From assembly GCA_035940775.1 (NCBI GenBank), contig DASZEN010000011.1, positions 1 to 64,000 on the forward strand: a stretch of DNA of 64,000 nucleotides, given 5' to 3'. This stretch comes from DASQYE01 sp035940775 (lineage in GTDB: Bacteria; Acidobacteriota; Blastocatellia; Pyrinomonadales; Pyrinomonadaceae). Every line of letters starts with the position of its first letter. The stretch's first letter is position 1. Below the pieces are notes generated by a model. The model worked only from the letters and a program-made list of their open reading frames with translations. It did no database searches and had not been told where the DNA came from. The position numbers and the translations under genes were made by a program. This document shows positions 26,280-33,589 of the stretch, piece after piece.

Positions 26280-27494
26280 ATGACGAATAGAAGTGATTTG
26301 TTACTTATAAGAAGTAAACCTAAAGCCGACGAAAGCTTTATGGGTTACATCATTCGTTTAACAGAACAGAATGGTTATGAATCTCCTTCGTGGATATTAG
26401 GAATGGCAGAATTGGATTGCGTGGTATCATCACCTTCTTGCACCTTTAGTTTCGGAGCATCAGAGCGATTCGATTTACTTGCAAAATTAACTGACACTAA
26501 CATCTCCGAGTTGTTATCTATCACATATCCTCTAGCTAATGGGGAACACGATTATTGTTTATTTTTCGATAATATTATACCTCGATACTGTTTACGGCTG
26601 GGTCACCCTAAGATTTGTCCACAATGTTTGTTAGAGTCTTCATATTGTCGTCGCATATGGGATCTCTCCATTGTAACAACCTGTCTCAAACACAAGTGTT
26701 TACTTATTGATGAATGTACAAACTGTAAAAGCTTTATATCTTGGAGTAGGGATCATGTAAGCATATGCTCGTGTGAATTTGACTGGAGAAAATCTACACC
26801 TATATCTGTCGGAGAATCTGAGTTATTGCTAACTGAGCACATTCATTGGCTCTGCGGCTTGCCAATCGATAAAGACTATACACAAGATCGGCTCAATCAA
26901 AATCCTGTTTTGAATCTTTCATTACAGGATTTGCTTTTGGCTGTATTCTTTATTGCAGGGCAATACCAAGGGCTTTTAGTTAGTACCGGCAGAAAATTAA
27001 TCCCTTTTGGGAGGAATAAAGATTTTCATAACTTGTTTTCCCTGGCCTTTTCCGTTTTTGAGGACTGGCCCAACGCTTACTATCAATTCTTGGATTGGAG
27101 GAGCAAACAGGAAAAGAGCATTTTATCTATTCGTCAACGTCAAAAGTCAGCTCTCTACAGAGAATTTGGAAGGTTTTATGCTGGTCTCTTCAAGATACTT
27201 TCAGAATACCAATTTGGATTTATGAAGAAGGCATTTGTGGAATACCTCATTGAGAAGTGGGAAGGATACTGCGTTTCACCTGCCAACGAAAAAAACAGTA
27301 CAACACCTCACTTTGAAAATAAGTACATATCGAAAATTGATGCAAAGCGACTACTTGGAACATTTGATGAGCAAATTAATCAACTTATTAAGACAGGTAA
27401 GCTAAAGTCTATTGTACGAAGCAAGGGAATGAAAAGGTTGATTTTTGTAGAGATAACGGACATCGCAAAGTTAATTCGCGAGAATGATTTATAA
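26280..27494 (+). CDS. tniQ: TniQ/TnsD-family target selector
   Basis: The 404-residue protein begins with the TniQ signature (SKPKADESFMGYIIRLTEQNGYESPSW) and has a zinc-finger set: CPQCLLE and CRRIW, then CLKHKCLL, CTNCK and a CSCEF. TniQ/TnsD proteins bind an attachment site or partner with Cascade to bring TnsC to the target. The C-terminal part ends in a helical region near ISKIDAKRLLGTFDEQINQLIKT that looks like a DNA-binding helix pair. It lies 80 bases after tnsC. It is the only target selector in the element, so it presumably reads a fixed site; that site is not identified. Confidence 0.88.
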   Translation: MTNRSDLLLIRSKPKADESFMGYIIRLTEQNGYESPSWILGMAELDCVVSSPSCTFSFGASERFDLLAKLTDTNISELLSITYPLANGEHDYCLFFDNIIPRYCLRLGHPKICPQCLLESSYCRRIWDLSIVTTCLKHKCLLIDECTNCKSFISWSRDHVSICSCEFDWRKSTPISVGESELLLTEHIHWLCGLPIDKDYTQDRLNQNPVLNLSLQDLLLAVFFIAGQYQGLLVSTGRKLIPFGRNKDFHNLFSLAFSVFEDWPNAYYQFLDWRSKQEKSILSIRQRQKSALYREFGRFYAGLFKILSEYQFGFMKKAFVEYLIEKWEGYCVSPANEKNSTTPHFENKYISKIDAKRLLGTFDEQINQLIKTGKLKSIVRSKGMKRLIFVEITDIAKLIRENDL

Positions 27495-27546
27495 AGCAGG
27501 CATATTAGCTCTAAGCCAGATCATTTGAAGTATAAATATGAATCCA

Positions 27547-28482
27547 TCATACGATTGAATTCATAAGTTCTATGTGATGTTCAATCGACAGTTTTTTTAC
27601 AGGTCCAAGTTGTGGAAAGTGCCCTCGTACTTGTAAGGCACGGAATTGATCACAAGCTATGCAACTCGGAATCTTAGGATTCTTATTTAGAAAATTGATT
27701 AATTTAGCTAGCGCTTCGGCGAACTTACCACCTACATTAAGAGTTGTTGTGGTGCTGTCGGAAACGAAATGCCTAATCCAAATATCCCCGTCATCATGTT
27801 CATACGTCAGGTGGATAACTACTGCGTGCGCTGGCCCTCCAGTTTCATCATGCTCGACTCCAACTATGGAAAAATCCCCGAACCCGTAAAAGCCATCTTT
27901 CTTATACGTTTTGTGCAAGTCTAAGAAAAACTCATCCGCAGGATAATCAGCGTTTCTGCGAAGCTTCGTGAATCCATCCTTGATTAGCACCCGCTGATAG
28001 CTGCTAAAAGTATCACGGTATGTGTGTCCAGTTTTATGTTCCCAGAAAATTTGATAACCGATGTTACTGTGACTACCGAATTCGGCATTTAATCGCTTGG
28101 GGTCTGCAAAGCTATGTGAGTGGATGAACGAAAGGTCGTAGCCGCGATGTTTCTTTAGAGCAGTTTCAACATCACGTATGGTCGTATGTTCTGAAATAAT
28201 GAATCCCAAAGAAGCATTACTGTGCAGCGGCAATCTACCACTGGTTAATGCTGCTTCCAATATGGCATTGTTTCCGGCTAGCTCCCCACATTGTGGGTTG
28301 ACAACCAGTACGAATGGAATTGCCTTATCCGTATACAATTTGACGGTTTTACTTAACTGCTGAATGTTACTTCTGACAGGTTCGATAATAGGAACGACTC
28401 TCCCCCTAGTGGCGAGTTTTGCAGCGCATTCTCGGAGGGCGATAAGTTCATATTGCTTACCTCTGAGGTGAGGAAAGTACAT
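27547..28482 (-). CDS. sce7725-family (beta-like) protein
   Basis: The 311-residue protein matches the sce7725 family, related to the phage-T4-like beta protein domain: MYFPHLRGKQYELIALRE at the start, VVPIIEPV, the FVLVVNPQCGEL strand and a conserved end YGFGDFSIVG followed by AVVIHLTY. The family has no experimentally assigned activity that I know of. It is normally paired with an sce7726-family gene, here 48 bases upstream on the same strand, as an apparent two-gene accessory module. In a transposon such pairs are good defence candidates, which is an inference. Confidence 0.75.
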   Translation of the reverse strand: MYFPHLRGKQYELIALRECAAKLATRGRVVPIIEPVRSNIQQLSKTVKLYTDKAIPFVLVVNPQCGELAGNNAILEAALTSGRLPLHSNASLGFIISEHTTIRDVETALKKHRGYDLSFIHSHSFADPKRLNAEFGSHSNIGYQIFWEHKTGHTYRDTFSSYQRVLIKDGFTKLRRNADYPADEFFLDLHKTYKKDGFYGFGDFSIVGVEHDETGGPAHAVVIHLTYEHDDGDIWIRHFVSDSTTTTLNVGGKFAEALAKLINFLNKNPKIPSCIACDQFRALQVRGHFPQLGPVKKLSIEHHIELMNSIV

Positions 28483-28530
28483 GTAAGCCTCCCAGTGAGT
28501 TCTCTAAACTGCTCGATACTGATCACTATT

Positions 28531-29400
28531 CTAGCTTCTGATCACTTCAGTATCTAAAGCCGATAACAAATGCGAGCATTGCTTGGAGGTCAGTTTACTA
28601 ATTAAGCAAAGAAATTTCAAAGAGTGTGGAGCATGGCTGGCTAGTTGTTTAAGAGCAAGGTTCGCAGAACGCCTCTTCAAAACTCTAACCATGCTGTCAT
28701 GAGCCGTTGTAGGAGTAAGCGTTGAGAACAACGGCTTACACTCAGCATATATCCTTGTATTAGGTACGTCAGGTACAAAACCAAACTCACTTCTTATCAA
28801 ATCGCAATACTCAACTTGGCGTAGGCAATCGAATACAGTTGGGGGTTCGATCTTATGTTTGTTAGATGGAGCTTCTCGTAAGGTTTCAAGGGTGTACCCT
28901 TGAGTTAGCAGGATGATACCTATTTCTTCGCTCAGACTGCGCTGAACTTTCTTTAACTGTGATTCGTGAGTGACTACATAAACATTGTCGAACGCCTTCA
29001 GATAAGAGCTTATTTGATCGTTTAACCTATCCAAAGAATCTAACTCGGTTTTAATCTCGTAAACTGATGAAGTTCCGTTTAGGATAACCACATCTGCTTT
29101 ACAAGCACCAACCCTAAATTCTGTCAAGAGAGTAGAATCAGCTGGCGAATGTCTATCTAGAAGGATCATGTTTGCAATTGCATTTTTATAAACATATTCG
29201 CAACGATAGTAATTCAGTAAAAGAGAGTACAGATTTTCGAAGAGCTGTCGAAAGGTAAGTCCTCGGTCAATGAGGTTGATGTAATTTGATTCACTTAGAA
29301 CGTAGTTCATATTCGCAGAAGACCGCCCATTACATATGGCAGCCAAAACTGACGTACTAAAAAACTGTGCTAAATACTTGTAATATTTGCTGTCGATCAT
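28531..29400 (-). CDS. sce7726-family protein, putative PD-(D/E)XK nuclease
   Basis: The 289-residue protein has an N-terminal helical region, then a restriction-endonuclease-like core at about residues 85-165: FRVGACKADVVILN provides the catalytic Asp, VYEIKTELDSL the ExK motif, and FDNVYVVTHE the following strand. This is the arrangement of the sce7726 family. The partner sce7725 gene follows 48 bases later. A nuclease that acts on nucleic acid is likely; its target is unknown. AT-rich DNA and location inside the transposon show it is cargo. Confidence 0.75.
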   Translation of the reverse strand: MIDSKYYKYLAQFFSTSVLAAICNGRSSANMNYVLSESNYINLIDRGLTFRQLFENLYSLLLNYYRCEYVYKNAIANMILLDRHSPADSTLLTEFRVGACKADVVILNGTSSVYEIKTELDSLDRLNDQISSYLKAFDNVYVVTHESQLKKVQRSLSEEIGIILLTQGYTLETLREAPSNKHKIEPPTVFDCLRQVEYCDLIRSEFGFVPDVPNTRIYAECKPLFSTLTPTTAHDSMVRVLKRRSANLALKQLASHAPHSLKFLCLISKLTSKQCSHLLSALDTEVIRS

Positions 29401-29802
29401 AATGATAGCACTCGATGAATTGGCTACATCCTCATCCTCGCCACTTTCGCTTTGGACAAGCCTCTCAACTTGTTAAGCCATTCAACGCTAGGCAAGGAAA
29501 GTAGCGAATACTCAAACCTCTATAGTGCAGAACCCCTGGAAGATGGGTGATTCTGACAGTACTTGTGCAAATACTGCAAAGGCAGTCATGCAAATAGATG
29601 ATTTTCAATTAACTTCTTGGTCTAGAATTATCATAACATACTATCTAAAAAATGATAATATCTTTATTATCTACTTTTACTTATTTACGTTTTTATCTTT
29701 ATCATATAAATTAGACTAATGATTGCTCGGAAGCTGTGCCATTAAATGACAGCTTTGCTGTTAATTATGCTTATGCTAAGGATTATCGGTGGAGCTAAAC
29801 GG
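29401..29802. other. Intergenic gap, no gene
   Basis: A 400-base, strongly AT-rich divergent region. It holds a short GATAAT/ATTATC inverted repeat at about 29654-29671 and a GACAGC-ttt-GCTGT hairpin near 29748. One open frame (29525-29719) has an improbable composition. It presumably carries the promoters for the sce7726 gene and for the gene at 29803. Confidence 0.5.
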
Positions 29803-30096
29803 ATGGAACAGAACTACGGTAAACTGGGTGGAGGCAAAGCGCTGAAGAAAGGATCCATCAGTGTTCCCATCACCAAGGATGAAGAAACAATGTTGACGCA
29901 ACTTGTCGCCCGCTATCAAGACGCTGTTATTACCAGAAACCGAAAAACAGGGGAGACAGCAAGTGCCAACGTCCATGTCAGCGAGATAATGCGCGCGGGA
30001 CTTGTAGCGCTGCATGCCCAATCCCCTGAAAAATTAAGACAGCTAATTATCAATTTGGATAGAAGAAAAAAAGGCCGACCACGTATCAATGAGTAG
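29803..30096 (+). CDS. Small ribbon-helix-helix-like DNA-binding protein
   Basis: The 97-residue protein reads KKGSISVPITKDEETMLTQL, then a loop, NVHVSEIMRAGLVALHA, and a basic tail DRRKKGRPRINE. A short strand followed by two helices is suggestive of a ribbon-helix-helix fold, but the match is weak. GGTGGAGC lies before the ATG at 29803; longer in-frame starts upstream would add a hydrophobic stretch from non-coding DNA. It stands between the sce7725/7726 pair and the RiPP cluster, so it could regulate the cluster, whose upstream dyad is at 30481-30511. Confidence 0.55.
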   Translation: MEQNYGKLGGGKALKKGSISVPITKDEETMLTQLVARYQDAVITRNRKTGETASANVHVSEIMRAGLVALHAQSPEKLRQLIINLDRRKKGRPRINE

Positions 30097-30623
30097 CCAA
30101 AAATTTGTCAAGCATGTTCACCGTATTCTACGTGCTTTGATAGTCAATTCTCGATCCGCAAGATGCTACAGAGCAATCTCTTACTGCTACCTAAAAACTA
30201 AACTCTGGACAAAGCATTTCACGCAATCTGCAAAACTTGCAGGGGGATTTAGCTGTAGGCGTGCCTCCCAATAGAACGTGGAAGAAATCCTATTTCTCCC
30301 ACTATGAGTCTATCAAATGTCATGAAGATTTCCGCAATAGTCACCTTCATCATTAGATGCGATCTAAGATTAGCTGCAATTCTTCTATCTGTTCTAATTT
30401 TAAAATTCGCAACCAACTCTAAATATATATACCTGAGTAATTTTGAGGCAGGCTATTGAAAGTATAAGTATGCGCTTGAAATTTACATCTAAGCATGCAC
30501 CGTCTGTAAATGTTGTATAATCAATATATTTACGCCAACTCTGAAATATTTATTTGTAATTGCTATCTTCGCTATGATAAAAGTTCAGATGAAGAGCTAG
30601 CTACTAAGAAGAAAGGATGCCTA
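30097..30623 (+). other. Non-coding region upstream of RiPP precursor
   Basis: About 530 bases without a convincing gene. Near its right end are a dyad ATTTACA...TGTAAAT (30481-30511) centred on GCATGC and a TATAAT at 30516-30521, a likely operator and -10 element for the RiPP cluster, giving a leader of about 100 bases. No clear -35 is seen, so an activator is possible. Confidence 0.5.
30481..30521 (+). promoter_or_regulatory. Dyad plus -10 element before the RiPP cluster
   Basis: ATTTACA and TGTAAAT flank a GCATGC centre; TATAAT begins 5 bases after the right arm. The arrangement suggests a regulator bound across the -35 position. Confidence 0.45.
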
Positions 30624-30800
30624 ATGCAGAAAATAGAACGTGAGGAAACTGTCAAGTCCAGAGGCATCAACAGCCATAAGATCAATGTTGATAAGGTCTC
30701 AAGTCCCGTGCTCGCTAGGCTAATTGAAGAAGTGCGTAACAAAGAGACTTCAACGCCGAGCATGTATAACCGCTTTCACAATCGCCACAATCGTTCATAA
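30624..30800 (+). CDS. RiPP precursor peptide, cyclophane type (YhhA-like)
   Basis: The 58-residue peptide has a charged leader with a helical segment SSPVLARLIEEVRNKE and a C-terminal core MYNRFHNRHNRS. The core is an aromatic-x-x repeat: Y-N-R, then H-N-R, H-N-R, with one Phe. Three-residue units that begin with an aromatic residue and end in Arg, Asn or Lys are the substrates of radical-SAM cyclophane synthases (triceptides). I recall a family called YhhA for this Tyr-His-His pattern, without being able to check. GAAAGGA precedes ATG 30624; a longer frame from 30510 has no ribosome site. The radical SAM gene starts 5 bases after its stop. Confidence 0.78.
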   Translation: MQKIEREETVKSRGINSHKINVDKVSSPVLARLIEEVRNKETSTPSMYNRFHNRHNRS

Positions 30801-30805
30801 TAAAA

Positions 30806-31924
30806 GTGGTCGAGCTTGATACGGTTCTGTTGAAGGTGGCAAGTCGCTGCAATCTCGACTGCGGCTACTGCTATGTCTACAACATGGGTGACAATGGCTG
30901 GGCGAACATGCCTAAGCGGATGTCACAAGAAACGATCAAAGCCGTTGCACAATCTCTTAGCACATTATTACGTTTGCAACAGCGCCCTTTCGCAGTCGTG
31001 CTTCATGGCGGTGAGCCACTTCTACTCGGTAGAACTGCTCTGACACGACTTCTCTCAACGCTCCGCAACACTCTACCTTCCGAATACCCCATCAGTATTC
31101 AAACTAACGGAGTCTTGATCACTAATGAAATTCTCAATGTCTGCTCTGAGTATCAGACCAGTTTGTCGGTTAGTATTGATGGACCGCAACACATTCATGA
31201 TCGCAATCGGGTCGGACGCTTAGGGAGGGGTACTCATGAGCAGGTCGTAGCAGGCATTGAGAAGTTGCGCAACCACCCTGATGCTGAGTTCCTTTTCTCT
31301 GGCGTATTGGCAGTGATTGACCCTCACTCGGATACAAAGGAAGTTTATGACTTCTTCAGATGGCTCGACGCTCCGAGCGTCGATTTCTTATGCCAAGATG
31401 GAAATCACACGCGCCTACCACATGGGAAACTGTCATTCTACTCGACAGAATACGGACAATGGCTCTCCCGTTTGGTGGACATCTATCTCGCTGACCCGGA
31501 GCCGATCCGCATACGACTGCTCGATGACATTATTAAACTCATTCTTGGCGGCAGCGGGACCAAAGATGGTATAGGTGTCACTGACTTTGGTATCGCCATC
31601 ATCGATACTGATGGATCGATCACGAAGAACGATACGCTGAAGAGTTCTTACAACGGAGCCGACCGTTTCACCCAGGATTGGTCAGTGCACTCAAATAGTC
31701 TGGCTGAGGTACTAGCCTCATCTGAGTTTGCTGAGTACCACTCTGCGCAACGACCAAGTTGCGAGACCTGTCTAACTTGCCCGGATTTACAAGTTTGTGG
31801 CGGGGGGATGACGTTGCATAGGTGGTGCGACGATAACGGCTATGATAATCCATCTATTTACTGTGAAGATCAGCGTTTGCTGATTGGACACATTCGTAAA
31901 CACTTGGCTGCAACTGATATATGA
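30806..31924 (+). CDS. Radical SAM/SPASM cyclophane-forming peptide maturase (YhhB-like)
   Basis: The 372-residue enzyme opens with the radical SAM cluster motif CNLDCGYCYVYN (CxxxCxxC) at residues 15-22, followed by the GGEP motif in VVLHGGEPLLLG and the segment SVSIDGPQHIHDRNR. The C-terminal SPASM-like region has CETCLTCPDLQVCGGGMTLH and a final Cys, which bind auxiliary iron-sulfur clusters. This is the architecture of FxsB/XyeB/GrrM-type enzymes that join an aromatic side chain to a nearby beta-carbon. Start is GTG with no strong ribosome site, consistent with coupling to the precursor just upstream. The stop overlaps the next gene by four bases. Confidence 0.87.
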   Translation: MVELDTVLLKVASRCNLDCGYCYVYNMGDNGWANMPKRMSQETIKAVAQSLSTLLRLQQRPFAVVLHGGEPLLLGRTALTRLLSTLRNTLPSEYPISIQTNGVLITNEILNVCSEYQTSLSVSIDGPQHIHDRNRVGRLGRGTHEQVVAGIEKLRNHPDAEFLFSGVLAVIDPHSDTKEVYDFFRWLDAPSVDFLCQDGNHTRLPHGKLSFYSTEYGQWLSRLVDIYLADPEPIRIRLLDDIIKLILGGSGTKDGIGVTDFGIAIIDTDGSITKNDTLKSSYNGADRFTQDWSVHSNSLAEVLASSEFAEYHSAQRPSCETCLTCPDLQVCGGGMTLHRWCDDNGYDNPSIYCEDQRLLIGHIRKHLAATDI

Positions 31925-32526
31925 TCGCAACTCCTGACAAAGCACAGGATTTTTCTTCAATAGAATTTTTCTCCGTGCCGTTCCCTTACTTCTTTTCTCC
32001 AGCGGCATTAACCGAAGAGACAAGTTTATTAGTATTGGAATGGCTTGAGAATTGCACATCGTGGAAGTTAAAGGAAACTGACTTTTATGAGCAGCATGAG
32101 TTTAGTTTCTGGGATGTTGAATTGCCTGCACGTTTGTCATTTCTCAAGGGGGTAGATTTTCTTAATACGCTTAAGAAAGGGGTGGAAGAATTATTTGGAG
32201 TAAGACTTCAAAAGCGTCTTGACTTTACTGCTCACAAACTCGTTCAGGGTCAACGAATCAGGTTACATAATGATTATATTCCCGGATGTGAGTCTCATCG
32301 CTTACTGGTTCAGCTTAATCGTGGATGGACGGATGAAAACGGCGGAATGCTAATGTTCTTCAACAGTTCTGATCCTACCGATATACATAAAATATTCTAT
32401 CCGCTACACAACAGTGCCGTAGGCTTCGCAATCTCAGCAGATTCTAATCACGCCGTCTCCACAATATATGGAGGCGAACGATTCACCTTAGTATATTCGT
32501 TCTATGCGGAAGAAGAGCATGTGTGA
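31921..32526 (+). CDS. 2OG-Fe(II) oxygenase in RiPP cluster (YhhC-like)
   Basis: The 201-residue protein has the double-stranded beta-helix fold of prolyl-4-hydroxylase-like enzymes. Metal and cofactor ligands are visible: HxD in IRLHNDYIPG (about residues 118-120), the distal His in ADSNHAVSTIYGG and the oxoglutarate-binding Arg in GGERFTLVYSFY. Such enzymes hydroxylate unactivated carbons. Overlap with the radical SAM gene (ATGA) and with the next gene places it in the same operon, so the peptide is the probable substrate. I recall a family named YhhC for cyclophane-peptide oxygenases, unchecked. Confidence 0.82.
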   Translation: MIATPDKAQDFSSIEFFSVPFPYFFSPAALTEETSLLVLEWLENCTSWKLKETDFYEQHEFSFWDVELPARLSFLKGVDFLNTLKKGVEELFGVRLQKRLDFTAHKLVQGQRIRLHNDYIPGCESHRLLVQLNRGWTDENGGMLMFFNSSDPTDIHKIFYPLHNSAVGFAISADSNHAVSTIYGGERFTLVYSFYAEEEHV

Positions 32527-33418
32527 TTTAGTAGAGCGGGTAAAGAACTCGCTTGTAAGCTATAACAATCTTATTTGGTTTCCGCATCTTACAAAAGATT
32601 TGGTGAAGATCGGCTGGCGGGACATAATTCACACTTATGGATTAACGAAATCCAATTACAGCACTGGAAGGCTGATATCTGGCAATCTTGATGCCCAGTG
32701 CGGCCTTGTCGCGTGCATATCTTCACTTGTAGATTACATGGCTTGCGAAGAATCGGCGATCCAAATTGAGTTGCTTGCAGATGACATTGCACACAAGTAT
32801 CGGAAAGATGGAGTTGACTTCTATACCATAGAGGAAATCGTGAGTACGACAGTTTTAGACTGCCTGACAGATGCGATAACGCTAATAACCAGAGTTCCGT
32901 CGCTAGCAGCCACCGTTACTACTTTAACTAAAACACTACATATCATTAGACCAGAAGACGATGCAAATGACGTAAGTTTCAGTGAGCCACACATCCCTTT
33001 CTCGATATTTGTCTCTGTGCCTCTGAAGCGCCAACGGAATGATGCATTAAGAGTTGCTGAGAGTATTGTACATGAAGCCATGCATTTACAATTGACTCTA
33101 GTAGAACGAATCACCCCTCTCATCAAGCATAGTGATAAGACGTATTATTCGCCTTGGCGCGAAGAGTATCGTCCAATTCAAGGAGTTCTCCACGCTTCGT
33201 ATGTATTTCGGGTCATTGATGAGTTCTTAGCGCACTTACAATTGGAATCATCTCTATCTGATGAGAATATTGTTTATATAGATAAACGGCGGAAGCAGAT
33301 AGCTGACCAAATTAGAAAAGTGCAATATTTAAAGGTCTGCCACGATCTTACGAGAGAAGCCCAGAGCTTTGCGAAGCGTCTAATAGAGCGTAGTCAACCA
33401 ACTTGTGTGACTATCTAG
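32519..33418 (+). CDS. HExxH-type putative peptide modification protein
   Basis: The 299-residue protein contains SIVHEAMHLQLTLVE at about residues 180-195, a zinc/iron-type HExxH, and a conserved-looking LHASYVFRVIDEFLAHLQLE about 45 residues later that may carry further ligands. This fits the recently described HExxH-type, 2-oxoglutarate-dependent peptide beta-hydroxylases of RiPP clusters more than a protease, but a peptidase remains possible. In-frame starts are at 32504 and 32519; the second has GGAAGAAG in front and an 8-base overlap with the oxygenase. The N-terminal half is helical and unrecognised. No transporter gene is attached to the cluster. Confidence 0.72.
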   Translation: MCDLVERVKNSLVSYNNLIWFPHLTKDLVKIGWRDIIHTYGLTKSNYSTGRLISGNLDAQCGLVACISSLVDYMACEESAIQIELLADDIAHKYRKDGVDFYTIEEIVSTTVLDCLTDAITLITRVPSLAATVTTLTKTLHIIRPEDDANDVSFSEPHIPFSIFVSVPLKRQRNDALRVAESIVHEAMHLQLTLVERITPLIKHSDKTYYSPWREEYRPIQGVLHASYVFRVIDEFLAHLQLESSLSDENIVYIDKRRKQIADQIRKVQYLKVCHDLTREAQSFAKRLIERSQPTCVTI

Positions 33419-33589
33419 ATCAGGCCAAGATATATACCTAAGAATCACATTAGGAAGAAAATCATAGCACTATATGTCAGCCGTCCCTGCTATGTCGAAA
33501 GATAGGCTAGAACAAAAGTATTAGCAGCATTATAGATATCAATAAATACCACCGATTATTGCTCCAACACAATCTGCTTAGGTCCTGTA

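Noticed and set aside
29525..29719. A 64-codon frame in the gap before the RHH-like gene
   Set aside because: Very AT-rich, with a Tyr/Phe/Ile tail that reads as translated non-coding DNA; no ribosome site.
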